The notes below the pieces were generated by a model, which was not told where the DNA came from, ran no database searches, and worked only from the letters and a program-made list of their open reading frames with translations. This document shows, in pieces, positions 9,421 through 21,000 of a stretch of 64,000 nucleotides of DNA. Source of the stretch: Dyadobacter alkalitolerans DSM 23607 (GTDB lineage Bacteria; Bacteroidota; Bacteroidia; Cytophagales; Spirosomataceae); NCBI RefSeq assembly GCF_000428845.1, contig NZ_AUAS01000001.1, forward strand, positions 663,898 to 727,897. The letters run 5' to 3'. Every line of letters begins with the position of its first letter. Position 1 is the first letter of the stretch. The position numbers and the translations under genes were made by a program.

Positions 9421-10503
9421 ATGCAATATCAAAAGATCAAATTTACAAACGCTGCCAAAAGCACTTTTTTTCCCACATTACGACAGCGGGTTGATCAGTA
9501 TTTCTCTGCCAATAACATATGCAAATCCGGAGGTAAGCAGATTATTTATAAAGCCTTTTTCATGCTCAGCCTTTATCTGATTCCTTATATTCTGATCCTG
9601 ACTGGCGCTTTTTCCAACTTAACGATGTTTTTGCTGGCCATCGTGATGGGGTTTGGTGTTGCAGGCGTTGGCATGTCGGTCATGCATGATGCGATCCATG
9701 GTTCACTCGCGAATTCTAATGTGCTTAACAAAATTTTCGGGGCGTCTATTTATCTGCTGGGCGGCAACGCTTACAACTGGGAAGTGCAGCATAACAGGCT
9801 CCATCATACATTTACCAACATTCACGAAGTAGACGAAGACATTACCGGGAAATTTTTGCTGCGCCTGTCATTTCAGGAAAAGCAAAAGCAAATTCACCGT
9901 TTCCAGCACATTTACGCTTTCTTTTTATACAGCTTAATGACCTTGTCGTTCCTTTGGAAGGATTTCAAGGAAATTTCTCTTTTTAATAAAATGTCGGAAT
10001 CAGGCATGACAAAGCCTTTTCCCCGGAAAGAGCTAATTAAGCTGGTTTTTACAAAAGTGGCCTACATTGTGTTCATCTGCGTCATTCCACTTGCATTTAC
10101 TTCGCTCACTTTCGGGCAATGGTTTATTGGCTTTATGGCCATGCATTGCACCGCCGGAATGATCCTGAGCACAGTTTTTCAAATGGCGCATGTTGTAGAG
10201 GGTGTACATCAGCCAGAGCCGGATGATTCGGGTTGCGTAGAGAATGCCTGGGCCGTACATCAGTTGCAGACTACTTCTAATTTTGCAGGAAAAAACCGCT
10301 TACTGTCTTGGTATATCGGCGGACTTGATTATCAGATCGAGCATCATTTATTTCCATCCATTTCCCACATACATTACCATGCGCTATCGCCTATTGTGCA
10401 GGCAACGGCACAAGAATTCGGATTGGATTATAATGCCAAAGCCAACTTCGGCAATGCGCTCGGTTCGCATGTGAGAATGCTCAAAAGCATGGGCAGGGCT
10501 TGA
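9421..10503 (+). CDS. Membrane fatty acid desaturase (acyl-CoA/acyl-lipid type)
   Basis: 360 residues with the three histidine boxes of the di-iron membrane desaturases: HDAIH at 89-93, HNRLHH at 124-129, and QIEHH near residue 310. It also has hydrophobic helices around 45-85, 155-170 and 205-245. The QxxHH third box is typical of front-end or delta-6-like and linoleoyl-CoA desaturases, but regiospecificity cannot be assigned from sequence. It probably introduces double bonds into membrane acyl chains. There is no separate ferredoxin or cytochrome b5 partner nearby. Its TGA abuts the TCA (reverse stop) of the RND gene with no spacer. Confidence 0.88.
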   Translation: MQYQKIKFTNAAKSTFFPTLRQRVDQYFSANNICKSGGKQIIYKAFFMLSLYLIPYILILTGAFSNLTMFLLAIVMGFGVAGVGMSVMHDAIHGSLANSNVLNKIFGASIYLLGGNAYNWEVQHNRLHHTFTNIHEVDEDITGKFLLRLSFQEKQKQIHRFQHIYAFFLYSLMTLSFLWKDFKEISLFNKMSESGMTKPFPRKELIKLVFTKVAYIVFICVIPLAFTSLTFGQWFIGFMAMHCTAGMILSTVFQMAHVVEGVHQPEPDDSGCVENAWAVHQLQTTSNFAGKNRLLSWYIGGLDYQIEHHLFPSISHIHYHALSPIVQATAQEFGLDYNAKANFGNALGSHVRMLKSMGRA

Positions 10504-13500
10504 TCACACCGGATCCAGTGCTTCACTTTCCCGCGCAACCTGCTCGATCATTTTCATTTTCTTGAAGTCCTTTGGTCTTGAAAAGAATGTGTAAATGGCC
10601 GGGATCACATATAAGGTCAGTACGAGCGAGAACAACAGCCCACCCATAATCACAATTCCCATTGACATCCGGCTTTTGCCTGCTGAGCCAAGTGCCATAG
10701 CAATCGGCAATGCACCCAGGATCGTAGCCAGACTCGTCATCAAGATCGGCCTGAAACGCAATGTGGCTGCTTCGAGAACGGCTTCCTGGATCCCAAGGCC
10801 CTTTTCCCTCAGCTGATTCGCAAACTCTACAATCAGAATCCCGTTCTTGGTAACCAATCCAATTAACATGATCATTCCGATCTGGCTGAAAATGTTTAAT
10901 GTCTGGTCAAAAAACCATAGCGAGAACACAGCGCCTCCGATGGCCAGCGGCACCGTAAACATGATAATGAGCGGATCTACAAAGCTTTCAAACTGACCCG
11001 CCAGGATGAAATAGATTAATATCAAAGCGAGGAAGAAGGAGAACATGGTGTTCGAAGAACTTTCGGCATAATCCCTGGACGATCCGCTCAATGATGTTTG
11101 AATGGCCTCATCTTTCAATTTATCCCTAATCCTGTCCATGGCCGCAATGCCGTCACCAATCGTTTTGCCAGGTGCCAAGGCAGCCTGTACGGTTGCGCTC
11201 ATGTAACGGTTGTAATGAAAAAGCTGCGGCGGACTGCTTTCCTCTTCTGCCTTTACAATGTTGTCCAGCTGCACCATGCTTCCGTTTGCCGTTTTTACAA
11301 ACATACTTTTGAGATCCAGTGGCTCATCCCGGTTCTCACGATCATATTGCCCGATCACCTGATACTGACGACCGTTCATCGTAAAATATCCAAAGCGCTG
11401 ACCTGCAAATGCAAGCTGCATTGTCTGCGCCACGTCCTGAACCGTAACACCCAGCGATTTCGCCTTTTCACGGTCAATCACAATCTGGATTTCGGGTTTA
11501 CTGAATTTTAGATTAACGTCTGTGATCGCGAATGTCGGGTCGTTTGAAGCTTCTTCCATGAATTTGGGAAGATACTCTCGCAACTTTTCGAAATCCGGCG
11601 CCTGAATTACGTATTGAATCGGCAAGCCGCCCCGCGAATCCACGGAAATGGTCTGCTGCTGCACCACAAACGACTTGGCGTCGGGCATGGATTTTAATTT
11701 CTGATTGATATAATCCGCAATTTCCTGCTGTGATTCTTTGCGCTCTTTTTTATCAACCAATGCAATCCTTCCACTTCCCGTATTGGCTGCGCCTAAGCCC
11801 GAGTTACCCGGAGACGTGATGAGCATTAAACCTTTTCTGCCCGGCATGGAATCCATCAGCATATTGCTAACTTCCTGTACATAGCGATCCGTAAATTCAA
11901 ATGAAGACCCTTCCGGCGTTGTCATGTTGATCCTGAACCAGTTACGATCATCCAACGGAGCCAGTTCCGATTGCAGGCCTTTTCCAAAAAACCAGATCAT
12001 TCCCACCGTAACTGCCACAATGGGAATAGCAACCCAGCGCATTTTCAGAAACCGGGCCAAAGCATTGCCATAACTATTGGTAATGTTCTCAAAAAACGGC
12101 TCCGTTTTTTCGTAGAACCAGCTCTTCTTGTGCGTTTTACGAACCAGGTAAGCATTCAGCATCGGTGTAAGCGTCAGCGAAACGAATGCAGAGATCAAAA
12201 CCGCCGCAGAGATCACGATCCCAAACTCCCGGAAAAGTTTTCCTACAAAACCTTCCATAAAAATAACAGGCAGGAACACCGACGCCAGCGTGATAGAAGT
12301 GGACAGAACCGCAAAAATGATCTCATTAGCTCCTTTAATGGCCGCCTCGATCGGGCCCATCCCCTGTTCTATCTTCTTAAAAATATTCTCCGTGACGACA
12401 ATCCCGTCATCCACCACAAGTCCGGTTGCCAGCACGATAGCCAGCAGCGTTAGCACATTAATGGAAAAACCCATAATGTACATGACAAAAAATGTCCCGA
12501 TCAGTGACACCGGAATGTCAATCAGAGGCCGGAATGCAATCAGCCAATCCCTGAAAAAGAGATAGATAATGATCACAACGAGTACGATGGCGATAAGCAG
12601 CGTTTCCCCCACTTCCTCGATCGAACGCTCCACGAAAATCGTGTTATCGATCAGCGTATCAAGCTGATAGTCTTTTGGAAGCTCCCGCTTGATGTCCGCC
12701 ATCCGCTTGTTGACTTCCTCTGCAATGTTCAGGTAATTAGCTCCCGGCATAGGTGAAATGGCCAGGCCGATCATCGGAATATTGTCCAGTCTTAGAATCG
12801 TCTCCTCATTTTCCGGGCCCAGTATTGCATGGCCAATGTCCTTCAAGTGAATGGTTTGCGTGGCGGAATTCTTAACGATCATTTCGTTAAAATCCTCTTC
12901 CGTCCTGAACCTTCCGATTGTTTTTACAGTCAGCTCCGTATTATTTCCAGCCAGTTTCCCACTCGGCAGCTCCACATTTTCCTTATCCAGCGCAATCTTC
13001 ACATCCTGCGTGGTAATGCCGAGCGAAGCCATCTTAATCGGGTCCATCCAGATCCGCATGGCGTATTTTTTCTGCCCAAAGATCCGGATCTCGCTCACGC
13101 CTTCAATAGTCTGCAAACGCTGCGCGATCACATTTTCCGCATAGTCGCTTACTTCCAGATGCGACCGTGTATCGCTTTTGAATGTCAGCACGATGATGGG
13201 TTCCGAGTTCGCATCTGCCTTGGCAACCACTGGTGGCCCGTCGATATCCAATGGCAATGTCCGGGAAGCAGAGCCTACCTTATCCCGCACGTCGTTGGCC
13301 GCGCGTTCCATGTCCACACCAATATCAAATTCAACCGTTATCTGGCTCGTTCCCTGGCTGCTTGTGGAGTTGATGGACTTGATGCCTTCAATGCTGTTCA
13401 GCTGCTTTTCAAGCGGTTCTGTAATCTGGGATTCGATAATGTCCGCATTGGCACCCGTGTAGCTGGTCCGGATGGACACCACGGGCGGGTCAATGGAAGG

Positions 13501-13611
13501 AAATTCCCTCATTCCCAGAAATTTATATCCAAGAAACCCGAACAGGATGATCAGCAGGTTCATGACAATCGCCAGGACCGGTCGCTTGATAGAGAGTGTT
13601 GATATACTCAT
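10504..13611 (-). CDS. RND efflux transporter permease (HAE1/AcrB-like)
   Basis: 1035 residues with the AcrB-family layout: TM1 near 10-30, a large periplasmic loop, a block of helices around 335-550, a second loop, and a C-terminal helix block near 860-1010. The proton-relay aspartates are visible as D401 and D402 in GLVVDDGIVV. It begins MSISTLSIKRPV, the standard N-terminus of the MexF/AcrB-like group. It exports drugs or toxic metabolites together with the adaptor encoded just upstream (start 54 bases beyond its own start). No TolC-type outer membrane factor is encoded nearby, so it must use one from elsewhere. Confidence 0.93.
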   Translation of the reverse strand: MSISTLSIKRPVLAIVMNLLIILFGFLGYKFLGMREFPSIDPPVVSIRTSYTGANADIIESQITEPLEKQLNSIEGIKSINSTSSQGTSQITVEFDIGVDMERAANDVRDKVGSASRTLPLDIDGPPVVAKADANSEPIIVLTFKSDTRSHLEVSDYAENVIAQRLQTIEGVSEIRIFGQKKYAMRIWMDPIKMASLGITTQDVKIALDKENVELPSGKLAGNNTELTVKTIGRFRTEEDFNEMIVKNSATQTIHLKDIGHAILGPENEETILRLDNIPMIGLAISPMPGANYLNIAEEVNKRMADIKRELPKDYQLDTLIDNTIFVERSIEEVGETLLIAIVLVVIIIYLFFRDWLIAFRPLIDIPVSLIGTFFVMYIMGFSINVLTLLAIVLATGLVVDDGIVVTENIFKKIEQGMGPIEAAIKGANEIIFAVLSTSITLASVFLPVIFMEGFVGKLFREFGIVISAAVLISAFVSLTLTPMLNAYLVRKTHKKSWFYEKTEPFFENITNSYGNALARFLKMRWVAIPIVAVTVGMIWFFGKGLQSELAPLDDRNWFRINMTTPEGSSFEFTDRYVQEVSNMLMDSMPGRKGLMLITSPGNSGLGAANTGSGRIALVDKKERKESQQEIADYINQKLKSMPDAKSFVVQQQTISVDSRGGLPIQYVIQAPDFEKLREYLPKFMEEASNDPTFAITDVNLKFSKPEIQIVIDREKAKSLGVTVQDVAQTMQLAFAGQRFGYFTMNGRQYQVIGQYDRENRDEPLDLKSMFVKTANGSMVQLDNIVKAEEESSPPQLFHYNRYMSATVQAALAPGKTIGDGIAAMDRIRDKLKDEAIQTSLSGSSRDYAESSSNTMFSFFLALILIYFILAGQFESFVDPLIIMFTVPLAIGGAVFSLWFFDQTLNIFSQIGMIMLIGLVTKNGILIVEFANQLREKGLGIQEAVLEAATLRFRPILMTSLATILGALPIAMALGSAGKSRMSMGIVIMGGLLFSLVLTLYVIPAIYTFFSRPKDFKKMKMIEQVARESEALDPV

Positions 13612-13664
13612 AATTGGAGATTAATGTCGGCTGACATTGGTTTTGACATGTTCACGATCCTTCC

Positions 13665-14735
13665 TCAGTTCACCCGCACGGCCGTATTGGGCTTGATAGC
13701 GATAATCCCGGAGGTGATCAGCGAGTCGCCTGGCTGCAAACCTTCGATTATCTGTATTTTCTGGTCTGTGCGCAGCCCGGTCACAACCATTGCTTCCTGG
13801 GCTTTTCCATTTTTCACGACAAAAACTTTTTTTCCTTTCAAAACCGGCACAATGGCTTCGGTAGGAATCATCATGGCCGATTTATTGGCATCCAGGTCTG
13901 CCAGGATCTTCACAAACATGCCTGGAACAAACCGCCCCGCAGGATTTGGCGCTATGGCCCGTACTTTCAGCGTTCGTAAGCTTTCCTCCACTTTCGGATC
14001 TATCGCGAGGATTTTTGCGTTGTAAGTCGAGGCATCACCGTCGAGATTGAACTTCACGACATTACCAACTTTAATATTGGGCGCGTATTTTTCCGGGACA
14101 GTAAAATCCACCTTCACCGGATTGCTTTGAACGATGGTTACGATGGGCGTACCCGGCGCCAGATATGCGCCTTCGCTAATGTATTTCAATCCTACTCGGC
14201 CACTGAACGGTGCCCTGATCTCCGTTTTTTCCAGCTGGGCTTCCAGGACTTCCTTTTCAGCTTCAAGAATCCTGATGTTATTCGAAGTCACATCATACTC
14301 TTCCAGATTAATCGCTTCCACATTCAGAAGTTTCTTCTGGCGCGCTTCAATTTTCTTGGTAAGATCCTGATTGTAAGCAACTTTCTGCAATTGTGCTTGT
14401 AACTCGCGGTCGTTGATCTTGCCGATAAGCTGACCTTTTTCAATAAATGCGCCTTCTTTGATATTCAATGAAACCAACCTGCCCGACGCTTCCGCCATTA
14501 CATTAACCTCTTCATTGGGAATCACCGTTCCGGACGCGAAAATTTGATTTTCAATCGTTTCTCTTTTAACAACATACACATTGACCGGCACTGCTGATCC
14601 GCCGGACGAACCGCCTCCTTTGCTTCCCGCTCCTTTCACTTCCGAGGGCTTATCCTTTCCCGGCTTAGAGAAAACGAAAAGTTTTCCCAGCACGAGCACA
14701 ATGATTATCCCACCAACCAGCATTATCGTACGCAT
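13665..14735 (-). CDS. RND efflux periplasmic adaptor (membrane fusion protein)
   Basis: 356 residues. An N-terminal membrane anchor (residues 3-22) is followed by a Gly/Ser-rich linker, then a lipoyl/barrel-sandwich half-motif (GRLVSLNIKEGAFIEKGQLI), a short alpha-hairpin around 115-165, the second lipoyl half (TEIRAPFSGRVG), and beta-barrel and membrane-proximal domains to the C-terminus. This is the HlyD/AcrA architecture. It is the upstream partner of the RND permease, 53 bases apart on the same strand, and forms an inner-membrane pump with it. Confidence 0.92.
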   Translation of the reverse strand: MRTIMLVGGIIIVLVLGKLFVFSKPGKDKPSEVKGAGSKGGGSSGGSAVPVNVYVVKRETIENQIFASGTVIPNEEVNVMAEASGRLVSLNIKEGAFIEKGQLIGKINDRELQAQLQKVAYNQDLTKKIEARQKKLLNVEAINLEEYDVTSNNIRILEAEKEVLEAQLEKTEIRAPFSGRVGLKYISEGAYLAPGTPIVTIVQSNPVKVDFTVPEKYAPNIKVGNVVKFNLDGDASTYNAKILAIDPKVEESLRTLKVRAIAPNPAGRFVPGMFVKILADLDANKSAMMIPTEAIVPVLKGKKVFVVKNGKAQEAMVVTGLRTDQKIQIIEGLQPGDSLITSGIIAIKPNTAVRVN

Positions 14736-15005
14736 ATTTCAATCAAATAAATTTCGTTCAACTTGAATATTAATAAATTATATTTTTCCAAAAGGCTTTA
14801 TTAAATATACTTCATATTGTACAAAGCGGCAATCAGCTCGTTTTTTACTTCTGCCGAATGTTAAATTCTAATGAAGCCTGGATACTTCATAACTGCCTCC
14901 GGATAAATGCTATCCTAAAACATTTTCGTTTTAAACTATATTTAGCGTAACAAGCATTGACGGCACATTACGTTCATCATTGCATTTCATTCTCCCTAAA
15001 AGAAC

Positions 15006-18000
15006 ATGACAGCATTCCGGGCATACTTACCGTATTTCATCACATTCTTCATTTGCTACTTACCTATGCACACAAACGGACAGGAAAAGCTCAAAACCTA
15101 CGATGCCCAGTGGAAAATCGTTGAAGCACACGAGCAAAAAAATTTACCAAAATCGGCGCTGGAAGAAGTCAGGAAGATCTATGATCTGGCCAAAAAGGAA
15201 AAGCAGGAAGCCCAGGTGATTAAGGCAGCGGTGTACATGGTCACGTTGCAAGCCGAAACGCGGGAGGATCATCAAACAACTGCCATTAAGGAGCTGGAAA
15301 AGGAGGTTGCGGAGAGCAATGGCCCGGCAAAGTCCATCCTAACAAACCTGCTCGCTTCCACTTATTACTGCTATTACAACAGGATCCGCTGGCAACTTTA
15401 CCAGCGGACGGCCACATTAAATTTCATAAAAGAGGATATCAGCACCTGGTCTGCCGAGGATTTTCATGCAAAAATTACTGCGCTTTATCGGGCATCCATT
15501 GCGGACGAAGCACTTTTGAAACAAACAAAATTGGAAGCCTACGACGCCATCATTACGAAGGGAAACATGCGAAAGCTGCGCCCTACCCTATATGACTTAC
15601 TGACAAACAGTGCATTACAGTATTTTTCAAATGACGAACGCGACATTAAGAAACCAGCTTACACATTTGAAATCGACAAAGCTTCGGCTTTTGATCCGGC
15701 TGCCGACTTCATTCACCGCAAGTTTGAGACCAAAGACAGCACTTCACTTGAATTCTTTGCCTTGCAATTGTATCAGAAACTAATCGCATTTCACAGCGAT
15801 GATCCGCAGCCTGATGCATTGATCGACATTGATTTGCAGCGGTTACAGTTTGTGCGGCAAAAATCGGTTCATCCGGATGCAGAATCCCAGTATTATATGG
15901 CGATTAATCATCTGGCGGAACAATATGCGCAAACCCCGGCCGCAGCACAAGCCTGGTATCTGATGGCCGCTTACCATGATACATTTGGAAATACATTCAA
16001 AGCAAACGGGGATACGACCCATCGTTTTGCCAAAGTCAAAGCGGCTGAAATATGTGAAAAAGTCATTAAGGAAAACCCTGAAACGGAAGGTGGAATTAAT
16101 GCTTACAACCTTTTGAACAGCATTAAAAGGCAAGAATTGCAGTTCACCGCAGAACATGTAAACATTCCTGAAAAGCCTTTTCTAACACTCGTTCATTATA
16201 AAAATCTCAGCTCGGTTTTCTTGAAGATCGTAAAAGCGACCGAAGAGATAAAACGGAGCGTTGACAAAAACGATATCAATGAGACCTTCCGGCTGCTTCA
16301 CAAAGCGCCTGCATTGCGGAGTTGGGAACAAAAACTGCCTGACATGAAAGATTATCAGCAGCATGGCGGGGAAATTAAGGTGGACGGCCTTCCAACAGGC
16401 GAGTATATGCTGATCGCCAGCTCGCAGGCCCACAATTTGGACAGAAATTTCACCTCTGGGTTCAAGCCTCTCTATGTCAGCAACATCAGCTATGTTCAGC
16501 GCGATGAAGATTATTTTATCCTTGACCGCGACAGCGGACAACCACTTGCCGGTGCAAATGCCTCGATCTGGAACTCCATATATGATTATAAAACAAGCAG
16601 TTATGTCAAAACGAAACAATCCTCTTATATAACCGACAAAAACGGTTATTTCAAACAGAAAGGAAATCCGAAACGCCCCCAATCGCAGGGCTTGTTACTG
16701 GAAGTTACGCATGGAAATGATCATTTGTTTATTCAGCAACCTGTTCATACTTACTATAACACATATATTGATACTGCGCGAAGTGCGCACAGTGCCATTT
16801 ATCTTTTTACAGACCGAAGTTTGTACAGACCTGGCCAAACCGTTTATTACAAGGGCATTGCTGCAAAAGGAAAGACGGTTATACAAAATCAGCGTGAAGA
16901 ACTTAAAGTAGTACTTAAAAACGCTAACGGTGAAGTGGTCGAAAAGGCTACCAAAACTGTGAATGACTTTGGGAGTTTTTCCGGGTCATTCGTCCTGCCT
17001 TCCGGAACGCTTAACGGCCAGTTTTCCATCATAGCGAACGACCGAGACGTGACTGCTTTTCATGTGGAAGAATACAAGCGACCGCGATTTGCCGTGCAGT
17101 TTGATACATTGCGTGGATCCTATCAGCTGGGCGACAGCATTAAGGTGTCCGGAACAGGCACGGCTTATGCCGGCAACCAAATCGATGGCGCGAAAGTTGT
17201 TTACCGTGTGGTCCGAAGCGAGCGATATTTATATCCATGGATTTACAAGTCCAGATATTTCCCAATTGCCGCCCCGATGGACATTACTCACGGTGAAACT
17301 GTTACTGATGCTTCGGGCAAGTTTTACATTGATTTTGAAGCCATCCCGAATTTGAGGGCGAAGAAAGACCTGGAACCGGTTTTCAACTTTACAGTTTACG
17401 CCGACATTACGGATATAAACGGAGAAACCCGGAGTGCGCAAACGGATGTCAATGTGGGTTATAAATCCATTTTAGTTAAAACCGACATTCCGGAAACCAT
17501 TGAGATCAACAAATTATCCGATTTCAAAATACGCACGGAAAATATGAACGGGACATTTGTTCCGTCGCCTGTAACCGTAAAGATCACCAGACTTTCCCCG
17601 GAAAACAGGCTCATCCGCCCGCGTTACTGGGAGCGCCCGGACGTATTTGTCATGACCAAACCTGAATTTATCGCAGCTTTCCCAAATGATGAATATGATC
17701 AGGAAACGGACAAGGAAAACTGGCCCGAGCAAAGTGTCGTTTTCCAAACAACAGCACAGACAAACGAGAAAGAGCCATTTCAACTCGATAAAACCAAACT
17801 GGCAGCCGGCGTTTATAAAATTGAAATAACGGCAAAAGACGAGCGGAATGCAGAGGTTAAGGACATTAAATACATGGAACTCATTGATCCCCAAAGCAAT
17901 GCGCTCATTTATCCGGAATACATTCAGGCAAAAGGCAGCACAACGATCGAACCAGGTGAAAAAACAAACATTCAGCTTGCTACGTCTGCCGAAAACGCAT

Positions 18001-21000
18001 TCGTAATCACCAGTTCCGGCAAAAAAAGCAAGCCGGACAATTTTTCATTTTTCAAATTAAATGCGGAAAGAAAGTCCTTCGATATAACCGCAACAGAAGC
18101 AGACCGAGGCGGTTTTGGTGTCGATTACATATTTGTAAAGCACAACCGCGTGCACCAGTATCAGGATTTCGTGAGCGTGCCTTGGACTAACAAGGATTTA
18201 AATATTGAATATCAGACATTCCGCGACAAAACCTTGCCTGGCAGCAAGGAAAAATGGACCCTTAAAATATCGGGTTACAAGCAGGACAAAGTGGCGGCAG
18301 AAATGCTTGCTGGCATGTACGACGCCTCTTTGGATCAGTTTTACCAGCATGAATGGAATAAACCCGATCACTGGCCGGTTAGCCCGGGGCTCGCCAGGTG
18401 GCAAAACGGACTTAGTTTCATGTACAAAGATGCCCAGGTGCTTTATTCGGGTGCTGAACCTTACAAGCATTTCGAGAAGCGCTACGACAACTTGCTTGGC
18501 CCTGATTATGGCGACAATGGCATCATATTGAGATTGAGTGGCAGGGCCAGCGGACTAAATGGCGGCGGCCGTAATGTGCGAAACAGAAATATGATAATGA
18601 GTGCTCCGCTGTCTGCAAATGTGACCTCCGAAGAGGAAGTAAAGGAATCGGTGGTCGCAAAGAAAACACCGTTTGGAGAAGATGCTGACGCTTTAAATGA
18701 AGTGGTGCAAGTCGGTTATGGTGTTCAACAGAAAAAAGATAAGCTGAACACTATCCCACCAGCCTCTCCGCGGAAAAATATCAACGAAACCGCATTCTTC
18801 CTTCCTGACCTGAAAACCGATAAGGACGGCAGCATTACATTCTCGTTCACGATGCCCGAAGCATTGACGCGCTGGAAATTCCAGGCCCTGGCGCATACCA
18901 AAGAGCTCGCATTGGGTTACAGCAGCAAAGAAATCATTACGCAGAAAGAACTGATGGTGCAGCCAAACCCGCCCAGGTTTTTGCGCGAAGGGGATCAGAT
19001 TACGCTTGCAGCAAAAGTGGTCAACTTGTCGGATCGTGTGCTGAGTGGGAAAGTGTCATTGCAATTGATGGATACGGAAAGCAATGAAGCTGTCGACGCA
19101 TTATTTATGAATGTGGAAAATGCGAAGGATTTCAATGTTGCCGCCGGGCAAAGCACGGTGGTGCAATTTGCCATCACCATTCCAAAACCTTATTCCAAAA
19201 CAGTCAACTGGCGCATCGTAGCGAGTTCAGGCAACCTCTCGGACGGTGAAGAAAACACGTTGCCTGTGTTGTCCAACCGCATGTTGGTAACCGAAACATT
19301 GCCTCTGGCCATGCGCGAAACAGGAAGCAAGCAATTCAAAATGGAAAAGCTGATCAATTCCGGAAGTTCAAAAACGCTTACAAATCAGTCTGTTACCGTA
19401 GAATACACCAGCAATCCGGCTTGGTACGCCGTGCAAGCGCTGCCCTATTTAATGGAATATCCGTACGATTGTGCCGAACAGACCTGGAACCGCTATTATG
19501 CCAATTCAATGGCAGCAAGCATTGTCGCAAGCTCTTCAAGAATTGCCAGGGTTTTTGAAACCTGGCGTAAAAGTGACACGACGGCTCTGCTCAGCAATCT
19601 CCAAAAAAACCAGGAACTGAAATCATTGCTGTTGGAAGAAACGCCCTGGGTGCTGGCAGCAAAAACGGAAAATGAGCAAAAAAAGAACATTGCCCTGCTT
19701 TTTGATCTTTTGCGAATGACCAATGAGCTGAGCAGCGCTATTGAAAAGTTAAAACAGCTTCAAAATCCGGATGGAAGCTTTTCCTGGTTCAAAGGCGGCC
19801 CCGACGACCGTTACATGACGCAGTACATCGCTAGCGGAATAGGGCATTTGCGTAAAGCGAATGCCGTTCAAAAAAGCCAGGAGGAGCCCATTGGTGCCAT
19901 TATCAAAGCCGTCATACCCTATCTCGACGCCCGGATCATCGACGATTATAAGGATCTGATCAAGCATAAGGCTAACTTAAAAGAATATACGCCGTCAACA
20001 TTGGTGACGCAGTATTTATATATGCGAAGCTTTTTCCCGGATCAGCCCGTGCCCGCTGCTTCTCAAAAAGCACATCGCTATTTCATGGAACGAGCTAAGC
20101 TTACGTGGAACGCTCAAACCAAATATATGCAAGGGCTGATTGCCTTAGCATTGCATCGCTCCGGTGATAAGCTTACCCCTGTCGGAATCCTGAAATCTTT
20201 AAAAGAAACGGCTATTGTAAACGAAGAGTTGGGCATGTATTGGAAAACAACGCAACGCGGCTGGTGGTGGCACGAAGCGCCTGTCGAGCGTCAGGCTCTG
20301 TTGATAGAGGCGTTTCAAGAGATTGCAAATGATGATGCGGCAGTGAATGATATGAAAACATGGCTCTTGAAAAATAAGCAAACCAACAACTGGGAAAGCA
20401 CAAAAGCCACTGCCGAAGCCTGCTACGCACTGCTTATGACCGGAAACAACTGGCTTACCGACGACCGCACGATATCGGTGCATCTGGGCGACACCAAAGT
20501 GGAGGCGGAGAAGACCGAAGCGGGCACGGGCTATTTCAAAACGAGGATCGAGGGAAGTAAAGTGAATGCAGGCATGGGGAACATTGAAGTGCGTGTAAAT
20601 GGAGAAAAAAGCACTGCCAGCGCACCATCATGGGGAGCGGTCTATTGGCAGTATTTCGAAGATCTTGACAAAATCACTTATTCAGAAACGCCGCTTAAAC
20701 TATCAAAAAAGTTATTTTTTGAAAAAAACTCGGATAGCGGGCCGGTGCTTACTCCCGTAAACCCCGATGACATCCTGCACGTTGGCGACAAAGTAAAGGT
20801 TCGCATTGAACTTCGCGCCGACCGGGACATGGAATATGTGCATATGAAAGATATGCGCGCCTCTGGTTTCGAGCCTGTGAATGTGCTCAGCAGTTATAAA
20901 TGGCAGGGAGGCTTAGGTTACTATGAAAGCACAAAAGACGCCAGCACCAACTTCTTTTTCAGCACATTATATAAAGGAACATATGTGTTCGAATATCCGC

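Noticed and set aside
9309..9494. A 61-residue frame before the desaturase
   Set aside because: It overlaps the desaturase start, has no family resemblance and looks like a chance frame.
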